A stretch of 64,000 bases of DNA from Brachypodius melanocephalos (GCA_013398615.1 VZSR01003371.1:2641986-2705985); one strand, 5' to 3'. Numbered from the stretch's first letter, positions 47,394-62,315 are shown. Translations and numbers: made by a program. Notes: generated from the letters alone by a model not told the origin.

Positions 47394-50300
47394 ATTGTAC
47401 AAAAAAAAATATGTCTTCATACTTTCTTTTCTGATGGGTAAGGGAGTGAAAAGGTTCTGCCTCAGCCTACCAGAATCGTACTTTTGTAGTGTGAATTTGA
47501 GAATTTACACTGTGTGCCCTGGGGTAGAAAGAAAACCTGTTGGATATTTGCTTCAGAGAGAAAATTCTGGAATAGTGGGGGAGGCTGCCTGGCCCATAAG
47601 CAGCCAAACTGGCTCCATTCTGGGCACTGATGGGAGTGGGTCACTGGGGTGAATAATCTTCAAAACTACCAACAGGATTTGTTTTGTACTTTGCTGAAAG
47701 ACAAATCAGGAGAGGATTGATGTATGTGTAGTGTGAATGGTGATAACAGCAATATCCAGCTCAGAGAAATTCTTCACCTGGGCATGTAAATTGATTTGTT
47801 TTTACAGACCACACCACCCAGGCATGATTTGGTTTGCAGCAGATTCTCGTCCTAAAGAAAATGATTGCTGAACTCTGTGGTTTTTTGAAGTTATATGAGC
47901 AAAACTTCCCCAATGAGATCAAAAGGGACTGTGATGATGAAGACTGTCAGGGACAGAGCCCCATCCCTGCACTTAATATCAAATGTCTTTATTAAACCCT
48001 ATCACTGACTGGAGACACTGACACCAGGACAGCCCCATTCCACAATTATTCTCAAAGCTTCTTTTTTATGAAATTGCTTTGGCTTGGAAAACAACAACCA
48101 GTGTCCATCTCATTGTTTCTGCAGTCCTTACTGGGCAGTCACAAAGCAAATATTAATCATATTAATGGCATTGTACATCACTGAAATGTTAACCTTCAAG
48201 CCAGTAACTCAGATTCAATGGATTATTTTGGTCCAGGCTTCCAAATCTGAAATGACCTTTCCCTGTCTGAGAAAAATTGACACTGTCCCATTTAAGTCAC
48301 AGTCTGTCATCCTGGATGGTCACAGACAATCAGTCAATGCAATTTAGACTGGCATCTATGAGGCAAAAAGAAAAATACGTCCCACAGGGTTCAAAGGAAA
48401 GCACATAAAACAGTCAGAGCAATGTGGGCTAAACCATAACATCTTACAGAGGAGCACCAGCTGAAATGGAGATGACCCACACAAACAGCCATAAGTCTGC
48501 TGGTGAAACATTTAATGCTTTTAAAAGAGACAAAGATTAAAAAAATACTCTCATCTTCGTTGGGACCCAGTTCATTAATCCGGAGATGGTGAATCTGGAC
48601 ATGCATGGAGTCATATCTGAAAAAAACTTTTAAACTTTTTTTTTAAAAAGGGAAAAAAAACAAACAGGAGGAAGCTTGCTGTCTGATTTTTTTTTTTTAG
48701 ATATTTTTGTTGTCACTTCTTTTAACAATTGTGGATTAGGAAGTCAGGGAAAGAGTTTAATTGTGTGCACTGCTGAATTCCTAACTCTGTCAGTGTTAAA
48801 AAATGTTTCCTAGAAACCACAAGTGAAATATACCTCTGAAAGTTTATAATAAACCAAATTTGCACTTAGATACCTTTGTGATCTTCCTAAAGTTTGTTTC
48901 CAAGATTTGAAGTCAGAATCACAAAATCATAAAAAGATTTTGTTTCATCTCTTAGTTGAGTGGACACTTTGTTTTGTGCCTGTTCCCAGAAGCTGAGTGA
49001 TAAACAAGAGACTAGTTTTGGGGGTTTTTTTGTTTTTTTTTCTTTGCATTGAAACATTTTTTTCTGCTAAAAATCGAGGAAAGTTTTTTTGTCTTTTGGG
49101 GGTTTTTAATAAAAATTTTGTAGTTTAACATTCTCGTTAGATTGGGAAAAAAGAGCAAAACCAAGGAAATACAAAAAATCCTACTCTCTACTACCATTAC
49201 ACTGGAACGATTCACTGTTTTGTTCTGCTTCTTATATTTTCAGTCATCATTTTAATAGCAGGGTTTGAAAAATAAAGAACCTGAAACCTTTTTGAAGAAG
49301 GTACTACTTTCTTCTAATGCTCATATTGTCTAAACAAATAATTAATTTGAAAACAAAAAAGGCTTAACTAGAGCCTTAACTGGTTCTGTACCGCTGAAGA
49401 CTCTGCTTTTCCTCAGGTTTACCACTGTGATCTACCTTATGTGAATCTTAACCACATCTCACACTTGGACTTGTAGAAAACACATCTGTGTTACCTGTTT
49501 TGGCAACAAACAGAGATCAGTTATAGAAATGTGAAGGGAGGAGTGAAAATATATCTTAGAACACATATCAAAGTCAAGAATTCCTTCTTTAAACTAAGCA
49601 AAAATATCCTTGCACTTGGCAGAGGGAGATGTTGGGCTCTGAGGCTGCCGTAGTGCAGAGCTCCCATAAATGAGATTTGTTCTCTTTAGCTCTTCACAGC
49701 CCCAAAGCTGCACTTGGGCTGCATGATATCTTGGTTTCAGGGAGGAAAACTGATGACAGACAATACAATGTTCCATTAAATGCTGCAGAAAGGCGCTCAC
49801 CTTCAGATAATAAACCCCTAAAGAAAAGGGAGGATTAGATTACAGCTTACATTAAAATAGATCAAAGGAGTTATTCTTCATTTACACTCTAGTAAGATGG
49901 AGAAGTCTCAGGACTTATTTTTCACAAAACCTTCATTAAATCAAAACACTGCAATTCATCACCTCACACAGAAATATAATTTGCTGGTGAAGTTTTGATC
50001 TTTGAAGTCCAATTTTTTTTTCCTACATTCTCCTGTGAAATTCAGTTATTCTGCAGCAATAGCATCATTGCGTAATAAATATGGAATTAACCAGAAAGTC
50101 TGTATTGGGTTGTTTGTAACTCTTGTGGGGAGGGGATCACTATGGAAAATTTTAGATTAAGTTCCAGATATTGAGTACTCCACTAATCAATGTAATTTTT
50201 TTGAATTTTAGATTTATCTAGAAAGAAGAGTACTGGTTGCAAAATTCGGGTCCAAAATATGAAGAGGTTGGATTCTAAATTCAAATCCAAAGCTTGAGCT

Positions 50301-53300
50301 CAGTCTGTTTTAGAATCATTTACAGAAAAAAAGCAGTTCCTTTGAGAATTCTGACATAAACTCTGAAATTTAGAGATGATCCATTCTGCTTTAGAACTCT
50401 CATCTTGCTCAAGATAGCCAGGGGATCCATGTGCTGTAAAATCAAAGAGAATAAGGGAAAACGATCAAAGCCAAGGCATAAAATAGTAAAATAAAGGTTG
50501 TGTTATGTTATTCAAAGGGAAAAACAGGTGTTCATTAAAAAAAAAATGAGGTAATCCACTGGCTGTGTGTGGCAGTGGGAAGAAATCCACTGTGATCAAC
50601 ACACACAGGTGTGTGCTCAGCCCTCACCTGGGGGAGGAGTGATGTGACAGTCTGCCCACCATGCCCAGGGAGAGTTCTCCTCTTGGGAGCACGACTGAGG
50701 GACAGCCTCTGGGAGCTGCTCTCTTCTGTGCCCATCCTGTGACACTGCCCTCATCTGTCCTGGAAATTATTCTCAGAGACCTCTTGTCAGGATGGTTTGT
50801 GAGGAGCAAAGCTCAGACCACAGCACACGGCAGGGTATAGAAATGTTGGAACCCTGGAGCCAAACACATTGCAGCTTTAGAGCAATGAAACTTCAGAGCC
50901 TTTTCAGATTGGAGCTCTGGTTCTGGAGTCTCCCCTTGGTCCTGAATTTAAGCCACCAGGAGCATTCCCTAGGGATGGGACAGTGTTCAAGGTGAAGGAA
51001 ATATCAACAACAGCAGTAATAATTAACTAGCTAATTCATTAAGAGAGATTCTGAACTGGACTGCAAAGGAAACAACAGTGAATTACAGTGAATAATTGCC
51101 TTTCATTCACCTTTACTCTCCAAATGTGCCACGGGGTCATGAGAGCTCATGGCAGAAAGATTAAATTACACTTCAGTATAAACCAACCAGGTGAAGTCTG
51201 AGAGCCTTCCAGAAGTGAGATCTAGATCTTCACATCACCTGAATCCAGACCTTTTAATCTGCTGAGCTGCTTTAGTTCCAGTCAAACATAGCTAATTACA
51301 ACAAGGTGTTCTTGAGGATATTGATTTCATGCGAGAGAAAAGATCTTTGTTATAAAATTGGTTAAAGACGAGAGGGATGAGCAATGGGGATGGATTTCCA
51401 CCCTTGTGGCTTTTCAGAACTTGTCCAGGCAAAATCCTGAACAACCTGACGTTCACATGTGTAATATCATACCTGTGCATTTATGCATAAACATACTAAT
51501 GTAGCAAATAAATATAAACACTTAAACAATTTCAAGTACATTTTGAAACTTTCTTACTTCATAGACACCCGCTATAAAGAATATAAGACACCAGCCTTAG
51601 AAAGGAATGACACTATAAATTTTTATTAGATGGATCAGAAATATTTTCATGCTGTGGGCAGTGTGGGCTCAATAAGAAGCACAGATTACTATCTGCTATA
51701 ACAAGGAGCATTAACTATGATTAATGAGCTGAATTTGAAAGTCAGACCATCTCTACAATATGATCTTTTCTCCTCTAAGGCAATTTTTAAAGAAACTTTA
51801 AAATATTTAAATATTTCAGCAGCCTTCTGAAGCTGGTGCTGTCTGAATGTTTTCAGAAATTTCTTTCTAGGCCTAAATTGTAAAAATATGATCTAGTTGT
51901 CCCATTACATTATGTGAACAGAAATAGAAGAGGCATGTTAATGTAATTACATATTGGGAAAACTCAGGTCTGGTAAAAACATTCATGATTTTGTTAGCTG
52001 TATTTAAGCTGATCTATATCTGAAGAAGTTTTTCCTTCCCTTTCTTTCTGGTAAAAAAAGAGGAGAGTGTCACTGACTCCTTTAAAACAGGATTACTGAC
52101 CTGGTTATTTGAGCACAGCCCAAAGATCAAGCAAATCTGGAAGGAACTGCACTGTTCAGGAATGCAGGAAGAGCTGCTGCCCTACCAGAGCAGGTTAAAA
52201 TGTCAGGTTTCTTACATCCCACATGGGAGCATGAGACCAGCTGAGCTCAGAGAGATTAATTCCAAAATGCACTGATGAGAGGGGTCAGTCACGTTATTGG
52301 TGCAGGGCTTGTAATGCCATTCTCAAATATGACTTTCAGAACTTTGATGTAGCTCCTCAAAAGCATTCAAGCATTTAACTATCCCTCAGAAATCTGAATT
52401 GAATGGCCAGCGTGTTAAACACTCTCTAGTTTAAACTTTGCATTAAACTGTGGCTGGATAAAGTGCAGGAGCTGTTCCCACAGGAGGGATTGGAACAGGA
52501 TTGTCCTCACCTGTAGTGTGGACATCCAAGAAAATGCACTTCAGATCCCCCTCACACAAAAATGTTCTTAGGGCAAGAGAAGAAATTAACCCAAGTGTAC
52601 TGTCAGTGAACTCTCTAATGCTCTAATCATTATATTAAAAATAGAGGTAGATATGCATATATATGAAAGCTATCTTTTAGCTGCATTAGAGAAAAATGAG
52701 ATATGCATTGCCTTTGTAGATATGTATTACTCAAGCTGTAATAATTTGGATAAATTTCCTCAGGAGATCCAATGAAAACTGCTCTGTGTTCTGCCCTGAC
52801 AGCACAGTGACAGTTTTATGAGTTCATCCACTATTTATTTCCTTGTCTGATGGTTGTCTGGAAATCCTGCATGGGTGGAATGGACTTGCTGACATGCAGT
52901 GATCGATGTGTATTTCAGCATCTTGATGAACCCTACTCAATTCTGCAATCTGGCTCTTCTCAGGTAATCCCAAATATCTGAGCTACCACCTTGTTAGCTG
53001 CATAAACAGTGAATATTTGTGTGTGCAGCTACAGGACCCATAACACCAGAAGCACCACAACAACTCCACTCAGGTACCTTCCAAGCAATATCTTGTAAAA
53101 CCGTGTCTTGTAAATTGTTTAAATAAGATGTTTGCTCACACAGAAAATCATCACCCTGGATGTCATTGAGGGAGACAATTAAGAAGTTAGTTGTTTAGGG
53201 CACGACCCTCAAAACCATCCATATTTGCAAAATGTTTGGGTTTGTGCTTTGAATCTGAAAATGCAGTGATTTTTTTACTGAGTGCTGATCAACAATTACT

Positions 53301-53823
53301 GATGTTCACTCTCAGAGAGGCAGACATTGCAGGGGAGAGCCAAGGAACACAGCAGTATTAACAATTAAAAATTAAGAATATGGGCTGTATCATAATTTTC
53401 AGAAAAAGTGTTCCCTCCCTAACATGCAGTTTGTGTGTTTTCTGCAGTGCTCTGGGACCTTTGCAAATGAAAGGTGCCAAAGAAATGAGGGTGATAAAAT
53501 AGTTACCATTTCACACTTTCTTACATATTTTACAGCTTCTTATGTCTATTCAGGCAGTTTTGTCAGCCCTTACTGAAATATCCACACTGGTAAACTCTTG
53601 TTCAACATTTTGATTTTGCAAAGGGGAGTGAAACATAAGAAAAGATCATCAAACCATTTTATTATTTCACATTGGTCACAGGAGCAGGAAAACAAGGGTG
53701 GCCACAACTGAAAATGCGCAAATCCCCGTGTTTTATTTCCTGAAACTTTTATTTAGTTTTTAAATGAAAACCAACAGCAAAGTGCAATACACTCCATGAC
53801 TTATGCTGTCCATAAAGCCTATG

Positions 53824-53955
53824 GGATTTACACTGCCATGCCAAGGAGGCTATTTACATGTTAAAAAGCCATTTATGATACTAATAAAAGTCCACAGGAT
53901 TTACTTTACAATGTGTGAGAAGCCATTTATGATGTTAAGAGTCAATTTACAATGT
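53824..53955. repeat. Imperfect tandem repeat, about 54 bp unit
   Basis: AAGCCATTTATGAT occurs at 53866-53879 and 53920-53933 (54-base period). 'ggatttac' occurs at 53824 and 53897, and 'tttacaatgt' at 53906 and 53945. These give roughly two and a half degenerate units. Not a family I recognise. Confidence 0.65.
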
Positions 53956-54647
53956 CAACAATTGCGTTAGCAGTAAAAATGCAAAGCGGATATACAGCAT
54001 TGATTTTTTTTTTTAAACTTGTATTGTTGATATTTCCCTGGCAGTGATTCACGTCTCCACTACAGAGATTTTCTGGTTTATGTTTTAAATGGGAAAGATA
54101 CAGCATAAATTTTTGTTTTCCCTAAGTGAGTTAATCTTAGAGAAAAATTATTTTTACAGGTGTGTTTGGGATACGTCTGTAACAGGGAGAGATTTCTGAC
54201 CCCTTAGGCAACTTCTTCTGGTTGCATCAATTTGCTACAGAACCAAAGATGTTCTCAGTCTTCACACACATTCACTTGGACATTGAGTAGTTTTGATCTA
54301 ACAGCAAACTTTGAGTACTTGTTTCAACTTTTTTTTTTAATATATATATATTTCTTGGATGAGATCAAATAACAAAGATTTCTAGAGTATATTTTGCTGC
54401 CACTTTTATTAGCACACTGGATAAAAAAAAACCCCAACATTTGTTAAGTTCTACTTAAAAGGCTCTGAAGATATCGTTTAACCAAAATCTTTACTTATAT
54501 AGGTTTTGATTACCCAACATCAAACCCACTGGGTAATCACAGTAATAACTTCACATAACTGAGTTGCCATCTATTAGTCCTTGCTGTGGTTCCAACCACA
54601 ACTCACTTTCTGTTTGATTAATCTGATCAACTGTGGGAGAAGGATTC

Positions 54648-54728
54648 TCCTCCCCAGACTGAACAGCCCCATGTCTCTCTGCACAGGAGAGGTGTTACAG
54701 CCCTCTGATCTTTTGTGGCCCTGCTCTA
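54648..54728 (-). mobile_element. CR1 LINE internal fragment, minus orientation
   Basis: Complemented CR1 from the region upstream of the usual 3' fragments: 'ctcctccccagactgaacag', 'ccccatgtctctctgcac', 'aggagaggtgttacagccct', 'ctgatcttttgtggccctgc'. Both ends are missing, so only about 80 bases remain. A small decayed piece. Confidence 0.7.
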
Positions 54729-57700
54729 AAAAGATTTTTATTACTTCAAAAATGAAAGTATTAACCGTCTAATGCAAGAATTTTTACTACCCTAAATCTA
54801 GTTGCAACAGAAAAAATATAGAAATGCAGGTAGAGTATTAACAGAGCTAGTCACAGGAATAGCAGTAACACAGTTAAAATCAGGACATGAATATGTAGTT
54901 ACTACTCCTACTTTGGGGATTATTCCCACCTCACTTCCTGCTATAATTTGTGTTTCTTATTTTGCCAAATGGGTTGTTTCAGCAAAAAGCACATCAGCGA
55001 TATTCTGATTGCTGACATAAAGGACAAGTCCGAAATCTTAAATACTCTAAAAGACATGTTTACCCTTTCTCGGAAATACAGCTCTTCGGATTTTCTTCTT
55101 GGTTAAATGTTCTTAGGTCTCCTTTGTACAAACAACTTTCCTGAGTTTGTGAAGGAGAAACAACAGCAGTATTGTTAATGGCTGCACTTAAAGACTCAAA
55201 GATGTAATTATGATTTTAAAAGTGCACCAGGAGGCCTGAAAAGCTATAAAAAGGAAGGATTTTTGGATTTAATTGAAACAGAATCCCAAATGTAGTGTAA
55301 CTCAACAGGTAATATATTCAATTAAACACTTTAAATTTTTAAAAACACTGAGTGTTTTTCTGCCATAACAACATCAGCAATTGAAGTCTGCTGGATGTGT
55401 TTGAAGAAGAATATGTATCCAGGAAATTAAGATGTTCTGAGGTTGTTTTGACACCAACTCCTAAGTACATCAAGCCAGGGAAACAGAAGCTAAACATGAA
55501 CTATATTGGATGGATCAATCACATTTTTTGTATCCCAAAATAAGCTATGAAAAACAAAGGTTGTGAAATACTTGGAAGTAAATTGAGAAAAAAGTAATGT
55601 CTAAATATCTGAACTTATCTGTTGGGTTTCAAGGATAAGTAGAGAGATGTTGCCATAATCAAAAAATAGAAAAATAATCATCACTCTTTCCCTGTGTTCC
55701 CATTTTCAGTTTTACAATGTGTGTCATTTCCCATTCTGTTCAATTCCTCAAAAAGCAAGAAGCCAGCAGTTGAGGGGAAAAAATCCCACAGCGACAGCAG
55801 AGAACCTAAAAGAAAACAGCCCTCCAGTCCAGGTGACAGCACGACTGGGAATTTGGAAATGTGTTGGCAAAATAAAGCTGGAAGTCATGGCAACTGATCA
55901 GATTTGTAGCTTTTATTATTGATTGTAGCAGAATAAAATAATGGCACTGAAATTCAACTTCTACTCTCTTCTCCAACAAAACATCAAATCCACTGACATC
56001 TTGAACTTACAATCAAAAGTGACAAGAGATTTTTGGGAAGTATGTTTTTTGATTATGTCAAGCAAGTTGCCTGTAGAAAGCTGCATGTCTACATGTCAGT
56101 CCTAGGAAATAGTCAGAAACCCAGTAAACACCACAGCAAGCCCCAGTTAAGCAATTCCGCCTCTAAATAAGAGTTAGGAGTGCAATAGATCCGTGTTGAT
56201 GTGCCAAAAAAAAAGCTTGGGGGATAACAAATCTATTCAGAAAAGGTAGAGAGGATGCCTGGAAGTCTGTGCCTGATGGAGTGTCTGAGTGTGCTTGGCA
56301 AACTGATAAAGGCACATTTTTCTCCCTGGGGCCAACTTGGAACAGCACCACTCACATCTTAACAACTAAACTTGCTCATTTCCCCAAAATGGGGTGGAGA
56401 TGGAAAAACTGCCTTGTGGGAATATGTCCTGGCTTGTGCTGGCCTCTGGCATGTTCCTGGGAATGGTGGGGTTACACCAGCGAGAAATAAAGCCACAGCA
56501 GTGATAAATGGCAAGGGCTGGATGCTTGTCTGTGATTGCAGAAGAGTTTCAAAGCCTTCCTCCTTTGGTCAGTCCATGGGCCAAGGGATGGTTGGGGAGC
56601 ACTGCACAACACCGAGGGGAGTTGGTGTCAAATGTCAACAATACCCTGGAGAATTTGCCCAGAGAACCTGCAGAATTTGAGCTAGGTAATTTTTTCTTCA
56701 AAGGAATTAATAAAACTTCAGATGGTTGAAAGAGATCTGATTTATATCTATAAGCTTCATATGGACAAAGCCTTTTCCAGCTTTAGGCAGCAGAGGAGGG
56801 GAACTCTGACCATAAATCAGCAGAAACAGCACCATGGCCACAGCTCCTTCCTGCTTTGCCTGTGCCACTCCTGTGCTGGCCACTTCTGCCACTCCAGGAG
56901 CAGGGAGTAATGCCTGATACTGAGATTAAAGGGAAAAATTAGACTTTCAATGTTGCTGCTCCTTCTCAATATTCCATTTTCCTTCCTCAGCAAGGGGGGG
57001 CTGGGAGGCTCATCCCTCTCTTCCCTTCCTCCCCTCAGTCCTTCTCCTTGTCTCATCCTCAGATCAGTAAAATTCCTGTTTTCCTTCTCTGCTCAGGGAC
57101 ACAGAGTGCATTATGCTGTCTCACGTGTTCACCTCCCACAGAGCACAACATGAGGTTTACACTGAAGTAGGTATTGAGAGTTGTTTTCCTATAAAAATAA
57201 AGCATTTTTCACATCTGTCACCCCTTTAAGACTGTGGTAATTACTTCTCTAATCTGATAATGCAATTACTCTTTCTCATTTCTTGATCCTTTGGGTTCGA
57301 TTCTGATTATGATTTTGCTACTCACGCTTGAAATGTCATAGAATATTCAAAGTTCCAGAGAGAAATACTCACTTTTGTTCAAAGAAGCTAAGTGTAGCAT
57401 GATCAGTCATGTCCATCAAAGCCATTTTCTGAATTTGTAGTGGGCATCAAAGTAACTCCAGTGATGTTAGTGGGGTCATATCACATCACTACAGATTAAT
57501 GAAGCTTCACTGAAGAGCTGTATCAGTTTACATCACTGTAGGTTTGCACATACTTTACTGTGATGGGGTCATGTGTGAAAGCTGAAGGAAGATAAAGAGG
57601 AGGGAAATATTAATTCAGAATTATGTGCTGTGATCCCATTTTAATTTTTCCCCTGCTGTATTTTGGCAAGTAAAATGTCACTGCGTTTGAAGTCTCAGTC

Positions 57701-60700
57701 CCAGATGCTTCTTGAAACGCTTGGAAAACAATCCATTGAAGAAAGTTCCAGACATTTAGTACTGTCTGACTCTTTCTCTGCTTTTCTCTGATCTCTAAAT
57801 TTGTTACCTCAAATGCTTCAGCACAAGCATGAGGATGTCTCCAGAACATCTCAGCTATTCCTGCTGTTCTCCCTCACCTGTGATCGTAATTCTCTCCAGG
57901 GATATTCCTGTGAGTGAGATGTCACAAACCTCAAAGAGGCTTCAGCTGAAGAGAAGCAGCAGGAGTGGAGAGCTGCCAAATCAGACATGACTTTTTCTTG
58001 AACTAATGATGTTTGGGATGGGTGATGAGGTCACTGCAGGATACTGTGGGTTCTGAAAGCCCCAAGAGGCATCAAAATAATCATAAGATGTGGAAGGGCT
58101 TTAAAATGCTTGAGTACATTCAAAAAAAATTTTTTTTGTCACATCATACCATTACTGTACATTCCTGTGATTCAAAAGATGTCAGTCAGGACGCTTCCAT
58201 GTGTTTTTAAACTCAGTTGTGCAGCTTCCCCACTGTGATGACTTTTCCTACAAACTCCTTGACTCATTCTGAAAATACAAAAACGAAGTGCTAAGAATGG
58301 AAATCCGTGGCATTGAGATTTCCCAAAGAACAAAACCTCACATTTTAATTCAGTTCCTTTCTATTTTTTTCTCATTTTCTTAATGCCGTTTTGCCTCAGT
58401 TGAACTTATTTTCCCTCAGCGAGTTCCAAGACATCCCCTGAACCCTCATGCAGAAGGATATTTGTTTATTTAGCCTTCATCTCTCCCTCTAGGGCATTGT
58501 GAAAAAAACCCCCATGGGCAGCAGCTCCAAGTGTTTGGTGTGGCATTATCATGTCACACATCAGGGACTGCAGAGACACTGGGCTGCTCTCTGCAGAGCT
58601 TCAAAATTGTCACTTATGAAGTCACATCCAGGGCAAATGAAGCATCACAGTCACAATTTCCAAGCAAATAAAGCTGCAGGGCACTGAGATTCTACTGGAC
58701 TGTGTCTTGTTCTAGAATATAAAGTTGCAAAAACAATTAGGGAAGGAGTCAGAAAACAACAAAGAGGAGACAAAGTTATACTTGAACAATGATCTTCTCC
58801 CCCTCTGGATTTTCCAGGAACAGAGGGGTGACAAGATAGAGCTGTGGATTGAACTTGAGGAGCACGAGTTCACTTCTTGGCTGCATCCCAGCCTCTCTGT
58901 GTGGCTCTGGGAAAGCCTCTAAATCTATTTATTACATGTGCCATTCTCAGGCTATCAAAACTGTGAGAGCATTTTCCTGTCTCACAGGGATGAAAACCAT
59001 TAACTACAGCAAAGTGCTCAGCTCTTAAAATTGAGAGGATTGTGTGCAATAAGTACCAAGACCAGGGGCTTTGAAGCTGATATTGAAAGATATTTTTGGT
59101 ATTTAAAAATGATGAGCAATTTAATTGAAAACTGGGAATTAAGAACAATTGAAAAACCCAATGTATAAAAATCCCTAATTCTGCCTTTACAAGTTAATAA
59201 AACACAGCCAGAGTAGGAATCACACCATGGAATTTGCTATGACAAGCTTTCCATGGCCGAGTAGGCAGTGTATAAATAGAAATCTAAAGTTCTTTGGGCT
59301 CTTGCTTTCTTTAACTGATTTTAAAATCTCTCTTAAATGCTTATGAGTGCCAGCGAAAACTTGCAATTTAAAACTCTTATTGGGAAACAAGATTCAAGGT
59401 TTAGGGCTCATTTTCAGTGACAGATGTACACTTTGCAAGATTAATCATCAAACTTCAATGCTGTTGAAAGGCTCTGGTCCCATTCCTTACAGATTTAATC
59501 TATTTCCCATTTGAGGGGCACTGTGTATATAGGTTTTATTTATTGAGAGCAGAAGATTTGCATTAACTTATTTAAAGAATCAAAATATAAAACTCTGAAA
59601 AAGCACATATTTTGATTTATTTGTAGTAGAGGCAGAGACACAAAGCCTTTGAGAATGACTACAGAGGATGACGAACACTGACCAGAAAAATCACAGCCGT
59701 GGATTTATTCTTATTGCTTTGTTATAATGCACCATATAATGTACTTCTAAAGTGCACACATGTTTGGATTAGATAAGAATATTGTATTCTATGTATAGCA
59801 GTCTTATTATAATGGATATTTTGTACTTTCAGTAATTTATTTCTTCATCCATCCATTTCTATGACATCGAAGTAGATGTAATGATAAAAGGAAATAAGTA
59901 ATGGACATAAAGGTTATGACTTCAATTTCCAGCAATATTCTAATCTTAAAGCTGTTTATACTGTTTGTCATAGCTTTTAAAATATTTTTTCTATATTTAA
60001 TCATTAAATTATTTTGAGTATTTGTGGTAGAGGGTTGTTTCAGAGTGGCAAAAAACACATGATCCACACATATGTTTTCCTGTCATTATATTTTAAGATT
60101 TGGGACCCAAAGACATTAAAAAGCGAGGAAACAATCATCCTGTTCACCTCTAAAAGGTTAAAAAGTATTACCTCTAAAAAGTATAAAAAGTAGTTAAAAA
60201 GTATTAACTCATTTCTCAGTCCTTGGCTGATGCCTTTTTCTCTGCGTTAGCTCATAAGATACCAAATTTAGTGTATAAAGAACTCCAAACTTTTTTATTT
60301 AATTCAGGTACGTATCGGCAAAATGAAGAACTTAATTTAATCCTAAATTGAATGAGAAGAAACCCAATGTATTTGGCTAAATTATACTGCTTATAATAAA
60401 GTCCAAAATAGGGTATAATCTTTTTTATGTAATTGCTCCTTTTCCTAGGAATCATTCTTCAAACTGCTGAAGTGATAGTTCAATTGTTTTGCATAGGAAA
60501 TTTTATTTTGCTTTTGACTAACTGAAAATACTAAAATATTTCATTTCTACCTACACTTTTCAGTTTTCTCAGAAAACTTCCTTATTAAGTTCATTCAGGA
60601 ATGGAAACAATTAAGAACATTTTTATATGAGGAAATTTGGAAGAAAATAACTTGCAGTGCAAATATTTTCACGTCTTAATTAAAATATATGGTTTTTCCA

Positions 60701-62315
60701 CGGAAGAAAACATTTTTAAAAAGAGAAGTATGTTGGTTACTTCCTCTCTTGGAAAAGCACAAAGAGAACAATGAGTTCTGAACAAAAGGAAAATAAACAA
60801 CATTTTTAAAGTATTTAGTGAGAAAAATGTTTAGGTTTTCTCAATAAATCCAAGCATCTGACATTCTTCATAGTCTTACCTACAGTGTCAAATAAGTATA
60901 GCAATTTTAACGGCATCAGAAGCTAAATAAATCAAATTGTTTGTTGCTCTTCAGAGTATGTAAATATTTCCCCCCACTCATTTGAATTCTCTGAAAAAGT
61001 CTCATGCTGGTTGTAGAAAAAACAATCATGTGTTGGTGTTAATGTTGTTCTTATTAGTAGCTGCAGTGGTAAAACAATTTATCATGAGGGGCTCAGCTTT
61101 CAGGTATCCTAAAATTTTACACACCAGACATCAGCTCAAAAATTGTAACTGGAGATTTATTTAATTTCATGAAAATGAAATATTAAGTTGCGATATCCTT
61201 GCTAGAGACACCATGTCAGTGGTTAACAAAGAGGAGGAAGGCTCAAATTTCTTTTCTCCATTCATCAAGAAAGGAGATGCTTTTCAATGCCACATTTTTA
61301 TTATTTCACCCCTTTGTAAAATAATCCTCATTTGAATGGAATATTTCCTGTAAAACACACACATACATTTAGGCTTTCCAGCTTCACCTAATCTACCTCT
61401 TTCTCACTGTTTGGCCACACAGTTCAATTATTCACGCAATCTATCTGTGCACATTTCCCACAGTGGAGAAACAATTAACATCTGGAGCTGCCACACTTTT
61501 TTATTAGAGTGATCCACAGTCCTTTATGAAACAGTGGGGAAAACAGAAACAGATCTCAAAAACTCTCCTGTGTATCCTGAAATATTTACATCAGTGGAAA
61601 ATATGACCCACTACACTTACTTGTCGAGTTTAGTGTCAAAATTATATTTAAATGGAAGGTTTGAAAACTAATCTTGGATGGTTTGGCAGGGGTTTTTTTT
61701 GTTTCATTTTGTTTTGTTTTAAACTGCTTTAAATCTACTTATTTTCCCCATCCTAGAAAAAAAAAACCAAAACCTTAAAAAACTTAAGTGCCCCAAATTC
61801 TTCAAGTAATTGAGAATCCAAAGCTTTTAATAGCTTCCTTATTTTTGTTGCATTTCTACAAATATTCTCAGTGGGAATACCCCACAGTCAGTAGAGCAAG
61901 TTCTTTACACATCCTGCTAATGCCTACAGCTCCTTATTAATGAAGCATGGATTGTTGAGATTTGCTGAACAAATCAAAATGATGTTAATAATTGGCAGTA
62001 GAGACTGCCTCTGGACAAAGAACATTGCACACAAATTAGTGTTTTACTTAATTTCTGAGGCCATCAGCAAATGTAGATTTTCCCACCTCCTTGGTGTCCC
62101 CCCTGGTTTGTTGTCAGATCATACTGGATAAAGTGATACTGAGAAAGTCCATGAACAAATCTAGAGCTTGAAATAGCTTCAGAAACTCAAATACTGGTGA
62201 GTGGAAACAGCTGAGCCTTAATTGCTGACTGATGATTAAAGTTTGGAGGTGTTTGGTCATACCCCATTACTCCAGATCATATCAGAATACAGGAATCTGA
62301 GATTTTGCCTAGGCA
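54729..62315. other. Non-coding stretch, no gene recognised
   Basis: AT-rich unique sequence. A small CT-rich patch lies at 56990-57060 and an imperfect tandem repeat at 60146-60208. Open frames reach about 102 codons (56372-56680). None carries a family signature, and those at 56269-56910 overlap each other in several frames. Confidence 0.55.
60146..60208. repeat. Imperfect tandem repeat (CTCTAAAAGGTTAAAAAGTATT-type unit)
   Basis: 'acctctaaaa' occurs at 60146 and 60170, and 'gttaaaaagtatta' at 60157 and 60193. The units are A-rich and vary in length, consistent with slippage. Confidence 0.7.

Larger units (their letters stand above)
44683..54647. other. Non-coding stretch with a hexanucleotide array, no gene recognised
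   Basis: Ten kilobases without a recognised gene. It contains a CT-rich run (46388-46422), the (TAAGAA)n array at 47304-47393, T and A runs at 48637-48700 and 49021-49040, a GC-richer patch at 50550-50760, and an imperfect tandem repeat at 53824-53955. The longest open frames (123 codons at 44866-45237 and 107 at 46757-47080) have overlapping competitors and no recognisable domain. Confidence 0.55.

Noticed and set aside
47217..47420. Tyr-Ser and Leu-Phe repetitive minus-strand frame
   Set aside because: Produced by the hexanucleotide microsatellite.
47928..48012. Possible C/D box snoRNA (TGATGATGA then CTGA about 75 bases later)
   Set aside because: The bases outside the two boxes do not pair into a terminal stem, and no clear internal C'/D' pair is visible.
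54802..55008. 68-codon frame with a vaguely retroviral-envelope-like look
   Set aside because: No disulphide or fusion-peptide motif and no neighbouring retroviral sequence. The resemblance is too weak to state.
57285..57310. GGTTCGATTC resembling a tRNA B box
   Set aside because: No A box at the right distance upstream and no cloverleaf can be folded around it.
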